Origin: Xenorhabdus innexi | Lineage (GTDB): Bacteria > Pseudomonadota > Gammaproteobacteria > Enterobacterales > Enterobacteriaceae | Reading direction: 5' to 3' | DNA: 40,361 nt | NCBI RefSeq assembly: GCF_002632485.1 | Contig: NZ_NIBU01000033.1 | Span: 1-40,361, forward strand | In this document: one piece after another, positions 1 through 6,901 of the stretch | How the letters are laid out: each line of letters begins with the position of its first letter | Numbering within the stretch: the first letter of the stretch is position 1 | Notes under the pieces: model-generated | Database searches by the model: none | Told to the model about the DNA's origin: nothing | The model's input: only the letters and a program-made list of their open reading frames with translations | Position numbers and translations under genes: made by a program

Positions 1-1
1 T

Positions 2-88
2 ACTCAATTATCGCTGGGGTATCAAGGGGTCTTATCCCGTGGTCATAAAGACAATGGCGTATTCTTCAATGCCAACTGGAAATTCTAG
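2..88 (+). CDS. C-terminal end of an outer-membrane beta-barrel protein (partial)
   Basis: The window opens inside a reading frame that ends at TAG 86-88. The last 28 residues alternate polar and hydrophobic positions and finish in NANWKF, with a terminal phenylalanine. This is the signature of the last beta-strand of Gram-negative outer-membrane barrels and serves as the BAM recognition signal. The LSLGYQG...KDNGV pattern resembles autotransporter barrels, but this is inferred from one strand only. A strong terminator follows 25 nt after the stop, supporting this as the true gene end. The passenger or substrate cannot be seen because the 5' part lies outside the window. Confidence 0.6.
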   Translation, partial: TQLSLGYQGVLSRGHKDNGVFFNANWKF

Positions 89-112
89 TCAATAAAAATC
101 AGTTAAATCAAG

Positions 113-148
113 AAACTCACTGCTGGCGCTGACTGGCAGTGAGTTTTT
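113..148 (+). terminator. Rho-independent terminator after the barrel gene
   Basis: An 11-bp perfect stem (113-123 with 136-146) encloses a 12-nt loop and runs into a short T tract, GAGTTTTT. It sits 25 nt after the barrel-gene stop and upstream of the protease start at 270. Confidence 0.85.
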
Positions 149-269
149 AGTTTCTTTTTGATTTACAGGGTTTGTATACTCAAAGGTACAAGATGATTAA
201 GTATAGCTTATCAATTTTAAGTCTAATAATAGTCTCCGAGTCATCGACATAACCTAAAGGAGAAAAATT

Positions 270-1751
270 ATGACTTATCGTAAAGCTCTACTGGCTAGTT
301 TAATTTCTATCGCAGCGTGCTCAAATGCGTTGGCTAATGAAGCACCATTAATGAAATCCACGGATCCCGGTGCTGATAAATTCACGACTGTAGGTAAATT
401 GGTAGGCGGTTCACACTGTACCGCAACCCTGTTTGCCGGTGAAAATACACCGGATAAGAACGCAGCAGCGCTAATCATAACAGCAGGACATTGTATTGAA
501 AATAGTTCCAATACAAATGATGTTATTGTTGATCAGCCAGCACCTGAATATTGGGAGTATACGCCGGATTATTTCATTGATAAAAAAGACAGTCTTTCAC
601 CAATAAAAATTGATCGTATTTTATATTCAACAATGAAATATGAGGATATCGCCGTCTTACAATTGAAAGCAACTTACGGTGATTTGGCGAAAAAAGGCTA
701 TCATCCTCTGAAGTTGAAGAAAAATCTTGAGATGAAAAAACAGCCTATCGTGTTGACTCACATTCCTGTGAATGATGTTGACTATAATTCAGCTTATCTC
801 AGAAAATCTGAATGTGATATTACCGGGAAAGCACCCACATTGTACGAAAGCTCAGTTCCATGGATTTGGTCTCCGACTTTCTCGGTTAACTGTGCTGGTG
901 TAGTTGGTGGAACGTCTGGTTCTCCTGTATTTGAAAAAGGTAAAACAGATGTTATCGGTATTCTCAATACTACTACAGAGCCGGGAATGACTGGTTGTGG
1001 CGATGGCCGACCTTGTACCATTGAAGACAATAAAGGTGTTCCGACAGAAGGTGCCAGCTATTTTATTCCTGTAGATTCCATTGCTAACGCAATAACCAAG
1101 GATAACAAACTGGATCTGTCCAAACTTGAAAATAATAGCGGTAATATCTTAGAAAGAAGCCAATTTTGGTCACCGTGGATCACTCAAAGTATTGTTGATG
1201 GTGAGAAAGCAAAATGGGATGTGGTAGTTAAAGATGGTGCTGATGTTACTAATATCCGCTATAAAGCCGGATTAATCAGTGAAATTGATTGTAAAAACGA
1301 AGCTGGATATGGTGCTCCGATTTCTGCCAGTCAGAAGACTCTGGAGAATCTGTTGATACCTGAAACTGAAGGGATCTACAAGCTCTGTGTTATTCATCAG
1401 AATAATGCTGGCGAATGGCAGAATGTAAAAGATGCGTCAGTGATGTTGCGGGAAATTGATAATACTCCCCCATCCATCGCACCCATTATTCATCCCAATG
1501 ATTATGGAACTGACAGTTGGGTTGTAACGGTTGAAGCCCAACCATATGAACTTTCGGGGTTAGCACAAGTGAAATATGGCCCTAAAGCGACAACTAATTG
1601 TGAAGATAAATCAGATTATAGCCCTTTATTTAGGCCTGTAAGACTGGCAAAATCTGAAGCACCTTGGCGGATCTGCGCATATGGTCACGATGTAGCAAAA
1701 AACGAAAGCCCAATTAATGTACTTGATCTTGAAGCTGTCTCTGCTAAATAA
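270..1751 (+). CDS. secreted trypsin-like (S1-family) serine protease with C-terminal extension
   Basis: A 493-aa exported protease with a strong AAAGGAG ribosome site 8 nt before ATG. Residues 1-22 form a signal peptide (basic MTYRK, hydrophobic core, NALA cleavage). Because IAAC at 14-17 also fits a lipobox, it could be a lipoprotein anchored at C17. The catalytic triad is visible: H74 in TAGHC, D126 in YEDIAVL, and S216 in GGTSGSP, which is the V8/glutamyl-endopeptidase-like variant of GDSGGP. Cysteine pairs (e.g. C50-C75) suit an oxidised periplasmic or extracellular fold. About 200 residues after the protease domain carry two similar segments (around 300-395 and 395-490), each with a Ile/Val-x-Tyr-x-x-x start and a Cys; I read these as two small beta-rich domains of unknown target. 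It stands as a single gene between two hairpins. Host-protein degradation by a secreted protease is plausible in an insect pathogen but is inference. Confidence 0.85.
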   Translation: MTYRKALLASLISIAACSNALANEAPLMKSTDPGADKFTTVGKLVGGSHCTATLFAGENTPDKNAAALIITAGHCIENSSNTNDVIVDQPAPEYWEYTPDYFIDKKDSLSPIKIDRILYSTMKYEDIAVLQLKATYGDLAKKGYHPLKLKKNLEMKKQPIVLTHIPVNDVDYNSAYLRKSECDITGKAPTLYESSVPWIWSPTFSVNCAGVVGGTSGSPVFEKGKTDVIGILNTTTEPGMTGCGDGRPCTIEDNKGVPTEGASYFIPVDSIANAITKDNKLDLSKLENNSGNILERSQFWSPWITQSIVDGEKAKWDVVVKDGADVTNIRYKAGLISEIDCKNEAGYGAPISASQKTLENLLIPETEGIYKLCVIHQNNAGEWQNVKDASVMLREIDNTPPSIAPIIHPNDYGTDSWVVTVEAQPYELSGLAQVKYGPKATTNCEDKSDYSPLFRPVRLAKSEAPWRICAYGHDVAKNESPINVLDLEAVSAK

Positions 1752-1764
1752 ATAATAACCAACC

Positions 1765-1790
1765 TCACTGCCAGTGATCGCTGGCAGTGA
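1765..1790 (+). terminator. palindromic hairpin after the protease gene
   Basis: A perfect 10-bp stem, TCACTGCCAG/CTGGCAGTGA, has a 6-nt loop and lies 13 nt after the stop. It lacks a clear T tract, so it may be a weak terminator or mRNA-stabilising hairpin. It shares the TGGCAGTGA core with the terminator at 113-148. Confidence 0.6.
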
Positions 1791-1935
1791 ATCTGAATCC
1801 TTTCGCTACCCAAAAAATATCTTCATTACCAAAAATTTCCCCTGTTCTTCTTATCATTTCCACTCAATACGTTAGCTAAAAATTTCATCCATCATTCCCC
1901 TTCTCTACACAACTTACTTTTAAGGAGACTTGAAT

Positions 1936-3153
1936 ATGTCACCACGTATTGTATCGCCTGTAGTTTCACCATTCATTTTGCTGATATTTGCATGTGCTGT
2001 ATTTTTCATCGGAGCGACAGAGTTTATGTTGGCTCCTATGCTCCAGCCATTGGCTGAAGCGTTCAACACGACAACCGACAAAACTGTCTGGCTGGTATCT
2101 GGCTATGCCCTCTCTTATGCGCTGACAGCCCCGATTTTTGGCTGGTTATCAGATAGAATAAACCGGCCTAAATTGTTGCTGGCATCTTTATTATTTCTTT
2201 CACTGGACGGGGTGCTATTAACCATAGCCCCTAATTTAGCAGTTGCGATTGGGCTGCGTATTTTTGGGGGTATTGCTGCCGCAGCTTTAATTCCGGCTGT
2301 TTTTGCTTTGATTGCAGATATTTTTCCCCTTCACAGGCAAGCCCCAGCGATGGGGATCGTTATGCTTGGCATGACTATGGGAATTGTCACTGGCCCTGTT
2401 TTTTCCGGTGTATTGACCGAGGCCTTTAACTGGCAGATGCCATTTTTGATAAGTGCAACAGGGTGTTTTTTGCTCTGCATTTTAAGCCAAAAACAGGTTT
2501 TACATCTAAAGTACAATACAGACCAATCCGTTAAAAAAGAAAATATAAAACTCCAGACAGCAATGTTTCACTGGATATCTCAGGGGAACATAATCCGGCC
2601 TCTTATTGCAAAAGCACTTTGGAATGGCACGGCAGTTTCTGCTTTTATCTTATCTGGAGAAATTTTGCGGCATTATTATGATTTAACAACGGGTACTGTT
2701 GGTATATCTGTTTCTGTATTTGGTATCGGGCTTGGTATCGGCAATCTATCCATAAGTTTTGTGAAGCGTAGAAGTATTCGGGATGAATATATACTACTGT
2801 TGGCCATCATCTTACTCTTTTTGGCCTGCACGGTATTTATGCTAATGCCGTTATCCCTGCTTTTTAGCCTGAGTTGCCTGATGTTATGGGGTTATGCGCT
2901 AGGGCTTGCAGCCCCTGTCAGTACATCTATTCTGGCAAAGCGGGCTAAACAGAACAAAGGCCAGATATTGGCAGTATCTGAAAGTTTCAACAATCTGACA
3001 ATTTTACTTTTACTCCCTGTTGCGACTTTACAATTAACTCAACATATAACCCAACATAGTATTGTTGCCACAATGATCACATTAGGAAGCTGTTTAGTCA
3101 CGGGGATCGGGTTAACATTAAAAGATTTTTTAGTGACGCCGTCACTTAATTGA
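1936..3153 (+). CDS. MFS efflux transporter (DHA1 type)
   Basis: A 405-aa, 12-helix major facilitator protein. The ATG at 1936 is preferred over the in-frame TTG at 1930 because the AAGGAG site (1922-1927) lies 8 nt before it. Near the N-terminus, GATEFMLAPMLQPLA matches the drug/sugar efflux subfamily. Loop 2-3 has GWLSDRINRPKLL, the MFS motif A (G-x-L-x-D-R-x-x-R). GIVTGPVFSG in helix 5 resembles motif C, which marks exporters of the DHA families. Residue-rich loops after helix 6 are short. A methyltransferase follows after 50 nt on the same strand. Together they face the dioxygenase pair convergently, so export of the local metabolite, or self-protection, is a reasonable inference. The substrate is unknown. 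Confidence 0.8.
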   Translation: MSPRIVSPVVSPFILLIFACAVFFIGATEFMLAPMLQPLAEAFNTTTDKTVWLVSGYALSYALTAPIFGWLSDRINRPKLLLASLLFLSLDGVLLTIAPNLAVAIGLRIFGGIAAAALIPAVFALIADIFPLHRQAPAMGIVMLGMTMGIVTGPVFSGVLTEAFNWQMPFLISATGCFLLCILSQKQVLHLKYNTDQSVKKENIKLQTAMFHWISQGNIIRPLIAKALWNGTAVSAFILSGEILRHYYDLTTGTVGISVSVFGIGLGIGNLSISFVKRRSIRDEYILLLAIILLFLACTVFMLMPLSLLFSLSCLMLWGYALGLAAPVSTSILAKRAKQNKGQILAVSESFNNLTILLLLPVATLQLTQHITQHSIVATMITLGSCLVTGIGLTLKDFLVTPSLN

Positions 3154-3203
3154 GGCCAGTACTTGAAATTTGTTTAGTAAATTCAATATTGAAGGAAACT
3201 CAA

Positions 3204-3983
3204 ATGACAATCGATTTTAATGCAAAAGAAAACCGGCACACTTATCTTGGACGCGAAGCACAGCAGGAATGGTACGATATCATTCATAATTTGATTGATC
3301 CTGCGGGAAAAGATATTGCAGATATTGGCTGTGGAGGAGGAATTTACTCTCGGGCATGGGTAAATCTGGGAGCAAAGAGTGTCACCTGTGTTGATTTCTC
3401 AGACCAAATGCTGGCAGATGCAACAGAAAATACTCAGGGATTACCAAATATCACTCTCAAGAAAGGAGATGCCTTGCATACCGATCTTCCCGAAAACAGT
3501 CAGGATATTATATTTGAGCGAGCCCTTATTCATCACATTAACGAAGAAGACAGAATATTATGTTTTGGAGAAGCCTATCGCTTATTGCGATCAGGAGGCA
3601 TGTATATCTTACAGGATCGGACTGTTCAGGATATTAACCTGCCCGGCTCACCTGAACACATTCGTGGCTATATTTTTGATGTTTATCCTCATTTACGCAA
3701 TATTGAAACCCAGAGAAGACCCGATACTCATAAAGTTATTAATGGGTTTAAAGAAGTTGGTTTTAATCATGTAAAAACATTTTCTTTTTTAGAAAAACGC
3801 ACTACATATAACGATTTCTCACAGTTAGCTGACGATTTTCAAATGCGAAAAGGACGCTCTATTCTGCATGAATTAAATGATAAAGAGATTGCTTACCTCA
3901 TTGATCATATAGAGATGTCCCTTCCCTCTCTGACCAATATTGTTGAAAATGATTATTGGACAATTTGGACGGGTATTAAATAA
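3204..3983 (+). CDS. class I SAM-dependent methyltransferase
   Basis: A 259-aa soluble enzyme of the Methyltransf_11/25 type. I take the ATG at 3204 as the start because of GAAGGA 7 nt upstream; in-frame upstream codons lack a ribosome site. Motif I, IADIGCGGGIY (38-48), binds SAM. An acidic VTCVDFSDQML strand follows, then GDALHTDLPENSQDIIFERALIHHI (motifs II-III) and LLRSGGMYILQD (post-motif). The C-terminal third, rich in aromatic and charged residues, presumably forms the acceptor pocket. It probably shares a transcript with the MFS gene 50 nt upstream. Whether it acts on C, N or O, and on which acceptor, cannot be told from sequence. Placement next to oxidative enzymes suggests a tailoring step. 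Confidence 0.8.
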   Translation: MTIDFNAKENRHTYLGREAQQEWYDIIHNLIDPAGKDIADIGCGGGIYSRAWVNLGAKSVTCVDFSDQMLADATENTQGLPNITLKKGDALHTDLPENSQDIIFERALIHHINEEDRILCFGEAYRLLRSGGMYILQDRTVQDINLPGSPEHIRGYIFDVYPHLRNIETQRRPDTHKVINGFKEVGFNHVKTFSFLEKRTTYNDFSQLADDFQMRKGRSILHELNDKEIAYLIDHIEMSLPSLTNIVENDYWTIWTGIK

Positions 3984-4091
3984 ATATACTTCTTGTCGTC
4001 ACATATGGCTAAAAACTCAGTCTCGCCTTTGCCAGTTAAAGGGTTGCATAATTAATCAGAGTGGTAATGCGTGACTGAGTGAGATTCTTTA

Positions 4092-5090
4092 TTAAGCATT
4101 GTTGGTACAACGGCGTGTGTCAGATATACCACACATTTTAGGACTGGCTAAAGCTGAGTCAGATGCCATGACTTCTTCATTGGTTTTAACCGGATCGATA
4201 AATAATTTATTAATTTCACTCAATTCTAATTGAGACAAATAACTGCTGTTAAGCCCTTGGTAATTTTCTGGAATTGTTGTTGTGGTAGGAAAAATAAGTT
4301 TATCAGGATATAATCGACCGCTCCAAAATTCATCACCTTTTTCTAAAGGCCTCGTCATGCTTTGGTCTACTAGTTCGGAAACCTTTGCATTATATGGAAA
4401 TCGGAGGCTATTTTCAGCCGCTGGATAATCATTTTTTACCATCCAGTTGACTATATTTTTCTGGCGCTCCATTAAAGTAATGTCTTTAAAAAAACCGGTT
4501 AGCACAATAGGAACAGTAATACCTCCAGCATTACGGTACTGCTCAATAAATTCAAGTCGTTTCTTTAATTGTTCATTTGTATCCAACGCACTCACTGAGA
4601 CTCTCATTTCTGCTCTGGTAGTGACCAAACGTTGAATAATATTATCCTGAATATTTCTGAAAGCCTTAGTAATAAAAATCATCAATAAATTAGCATCTCT
4701 GGCCAGTTCAGCTATCCGGGTTGAAAGTGACCAGTTCCATGAAGGATCGCTATTCCATCCACATCGGATATATTTCTGTGAATCAGGAAGTGCACGTAAG
4801 TCGCAATTAAAAATATCTTCGTCTAAATAATTATCTATCCTTTTACCAAAATCAATGCCATCTCTCCAACTGGAGATCGCAGCAAAACACATTCCATAAC
4901 AAGCCATACTTTCTGGTAGACAGCCTGTCACGACATCAGAAGTTAGACTATCAAATGGTAAGCCTCCGGCAATACCGGCCCTAATCAGCATTGAATTTGC
5001 TGGTTTAAATATAGCATTTTGGGTATATCCTCTATTGCTGTCTTTCACTAACTTCTTAATGAATTTTTCACTTTCATTCTTAAGATACAT
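4092..5090 (-). CDS. unrecognised enzyme with C-x6-C-x3-C cluster, radical-SAM-like or GP88-like
   Basis: A 332-aa protein whose ATG lies inside the end of the upstream dioxygenase gene (11-nt overlap), so the two are translationally coupled. I do not recognise a named family with certainty. What is visible: C57, C64 and C68 in TGCLPESMACYGMC, a C-x6-C-x3-C arrangement that could ligate an iron-sulfur cluster. Then come alternating beta/alpha segments (RCGWNSDPSWNW; LLMIFITKAF; MRVSVSALDT; GGITVPIVLTGFF) that look like a TIM-barrel. A C-terminal C320/C328 pair follows. The spacing differs from canonical radical SAM (C-x3-C-x2-C). From memory it resembles phage GP88-like proteins (CPG...C-x3-CY), themselves of unproven chemistry. 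Pairing with a dioxygenase suggests it modifies the same substrate. The function is not known. Confidence 0.7.
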   Translation of the reverse strand: MYLKNESEKFIKKLVKDSNRGYTQNAIFKPANSMLIRAGIAGGLPFDSLTSDVVTGCLPESMACYGMCFAAISSWRDGIDFGKRIDNYLDEDIFNCDLRALPDSQKYIRCGWNSDPSWNWSLSTRIAELARDANLLMIFITKAFRNIQDNIIQRLVTTRAEMRVSVSALDTNEQLKKRLEFIEQYRNAGGITVPIVLTGFFKDITLMERQKNIVNWMVKNDYPAAENSLRFPYNAKVSELVDQSMTRPLEKGDEFWSGRLYPDKLIFPTTTTIPENYQGLNSSYLSQLELSEINKLFIDPVKTNEEVMASDSALASPKMCGISDTRRCTNNA

Positions 5091-5937
5091 AACTATTTTC
5101 CTCGATTTCTCTACCAGGAATTTTTATCTGATAGCAATCATCGGGATAAATTTTCAATGCTTTAATAAATCTGTCACCGTTAAAGCATTCACGACGATGT
5201 AAAAGCTGGCTGTTATCATATAAAATAAGGTCTCCATCTGACCATACATGTGAATAAATATTCTCAGTTGATAAAATTCTTTGCAGAATTTCTTCTTTAA
5301 CCTTGTCTGAATTTGTTAATGGGTTGCCATTATCAATAAATTCAATGGTGTTCTCACTTACATATATATATTCCTTTTCTGTCTTTTCATTTTTAATAAT
5401 TACAGGATGAGCTACTGTAATATGAGGGGCATTATCATGAGAAACTGCTGGTTGTCTGGTTGACCAAAGTTTATTCAGGAGTGAGATTTCGTCAGTAGAA
5501 AGCCCCAGATAGTCAACAGATGTTGATGCAAAAGAAGTATTACCTCCATTACATTGTGTTACTACACCATGAAGAATACTAATAGAGGCAGGATTAATCC
5601 GAAACTCTTGATCGGAATGCCAGTAATCAGTATCACTTCCGGAAAAACCTAATGGGCTTCCATTGTTATCATTCAGGTTTGTTAAATAAGCAATATGTTT
5701 CCTATGTTCAGATAGAGATATTTTTCGTGCTGGTTCTTCTAATTTCCCATTTCCTATTTGGCGGGCAAAATTGACAAGTGATCTATCATCCATTTTTTGA
5801 TTACTAAAAATAAGCAAACCAAAAACAGAAAGATATTCTTTAAGCTTCACACAGTCATCGGAAGATAATTTAGACACATCTTCGCAATTAACATATGCGC
5901 CATAGTGCTCTTTAACAAGCTTTAATTCAAAGGTCAT
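5080..5937 (-). CDS. TauD/clavaminate-synthase-type Fe(II)/2-oxoglutarate dioxygenase
   Basis: A 285-aa member of the TauD/CAS-like non-haem iron oxygenases. The iron triad is visible as H107 and D109 in DYWHSDQEF and H247 in QLLHRR. R256 in DRFIKALKIY fits the 2-oxoglutarate carboxylate clamp, and GGNTSFAS (131-138) is the conserved loop. N-terminal FGLLIFSNQKM matches the family's strand before helix 3. Having an Asp in H-x-D makes it a hydroxylase or desaturase-type enzyme; halogenases of this fold have Gly/Ala there. Family substrates are often free amino acids. It is the first gene of a two-gene operon, overlapping the cysteine-cluster protein by 11 nt, behind an AT-rich region holding a candidate promoter and regulatory sites. 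The exact substrate is unknown. Confidence 0.82.
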   Translation of the reverse strand: MTFELKLVKEHYGAYVNCEDVSKLSSDDCVKLKEYLSVFGLLIFSNQKMDDRSLVNFARQIGNGKLEEPARKISLSEHRKHIAYLTNLNDNNGSPLGFSGSDTDYWHSDQEFRINPASISILHGVVTQCNGGNTSFASTSVDYLGLSTDEISLLNKLWSTRQPAVSHDNAPHITVAHPVIIKNEKTEKEYIYVSENTIEFIDNGNPLTNSDKVKEEILQRILSTENIYSHVWSDGDLILYDNSQLLHRRECFNGDRFIKALKIYPDDCYQIKIPGREIEENSYVS

Positions 5938-5997
5938 ATAGTAATCTCATAAAATACAAGCGATTATTGAGAGATTGGTAAGTCACATTAATTCAAA

Positions 5998-6035
5998 ATT
6001 ATATCGTTCTAATAAACTCCTGTTCTAAAAAACAG
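5998..6035 (-). promoter_or_regulatory. candidate promoter with overlapping LexA-like box, dioxygenase operon
   Basis: On the - strand, a perfect TATAAT (5998-6003) lies about 60 nt before the dioxygenase ATG. A poor -35 (AGAACA, 6021-6026) is spaced 17 nt away. CTGT-N8-ACAG (6020-6035), the core of the enterobacterial LexA box, covers that -35, the classic position for repression. It can also fold as a 6-bp hairpin. The sequence match is direct; SOS control is inference, and one such match in 40 kb could be chance. Confidence 0.4.
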
Positions 6036-6094
6036 GTGGTGTGTTTTTAATTTAAACATTCAAGCTTATCGTTCAATACAAACGGTTCCTTTTC

Positions 6095-6108
6095 TTGATT
6101 CAGATCAC
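6095..6108. promoter_or_regulatory. FNR/CRP-like site upstream of dioxygenase operon
   Basis: TTGATTCAGATCAC matches the FNR consensus TTGAT-N4-ATCAA at 9 of 10 fixed positions. On the other strand it begins TGTGATC, so CRP binding is also possible. It lies about 160 nt before the dioxygenase start, near -110 relative to the candidate TATAAT promoter. Confidence 0.4.
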
Positions 6109-6601
6109 AAAAATAAAAAAATAATATCTAATAAAAACAAACAATTACTTAATCTAATGAAAACATTAAATATTAAATATAATATGGAATATAACTCAAC
6201 ACTCTAAGTTTTTGTGTTTTTTGATCGTTATATTTAATTTTTAAAAATTAACTTGTTGTTTTTATTGATAAATATTTAATATTGTGCGTATTTTATAGTT
6301 TGTAGAAAGTTAAACACATTAATCATATGGGAGTATAAAACATATAAAATTCAATCAAATGAATTAATGACAGTAAAATTAAGTATTTAAATATAGTTAA
6401 GGTGATGATATTTGCATTAATTATTTGATTTATATACTTAAAAATTTTAATAACTAATATTAATGTTTTTATAATCATATAATAATAGTCATTGTAATCT
6501 TAATCTTCCGGCTAAAGGTAATTTTTTTTCAAAAATTCCTATCCGTATAACAATAAATAAGCTTTTATAAAAAAAACCAGAATAACCGATACTATTGTTC
6601 C

Positions 6602-6626
6602 AAGACCCTATATTAGGGTCTTTTTT
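6602..6626 (+). terminator. orphan Rho-independent terminator on + strand
   Basis: A perfect 9-bp stem AAGACCCTA/TAGGGTCTT with a 3-nt loop runs into a T tract (T6621-6626). No protein gene precedes it on the + strand within 600 nt, and the T tract is on the wrong side for the - strand decarboxylase. It is therefore a candidate 3' end for a small RNA. Confidence 0.7.
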
Positions 6627-6901
6627 ATGATTTTTTTTGAAGGAAAAAACATAACTAATTATAAAATAATGATTTTTAGCACAAAAATAGCATGTTATAA
6701 CAAAATGAAATATACAATTAATGTCCCTAATTTACGGAGGACCTTCGTTCTTCACTCTAAAGTCGCTTCTTTGTTGGCCTCACAAACATATCCTGCCATC
6801 GGAGGCCTGATTTTGACTGGGTTAATTCCTTCCCGGTGAGAGTAATGTGCCTTTGTTATCACGAGGCAACTTAAAATTTATTGAACTCTTTCCCTTCAAT
6901 A

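Larger units (their letters stand above)
5938..6901. other. AT-rich regulatory/intergenic region
   Basis: Nearly 1 kb without a convincing gene between the dioxygenase start and the decarboxylase end. It holds the candidate promoter and LexA-like site (5998-6035), an FNR/CRP-like site (6095-6108) and an orphan + strand terminator (6602-6626). A stretch of higher GC at 6730-6840 has an open frame but no family resemblance. The extreme A+T content suggests horizontally acquired or H-NS-bound DNA. Confidence 0.6.

Noticed and set aside
3379..3774. 131-aa frame inside the first methyltransferase gene
   Set aside because: A shifted frame of a clear methyltransferase with all motifs intact.
4015..4080. 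Inverted repeat ACTCAGTC...GACTGAGT between the convergent methyltransferase and cysteine-protein genes
   Set aside because: Eight-bp arms separated by 50 nt with no T tract; too weak for a terminator call and possibly chance.
6627..6839. 70-aa frame in the AT-rich gap after the orphan terminator
   Set aside because: No ribosome site, starts within the terminator T tract and has no family resemblance; the first half is typical of AT-rich chance frames.
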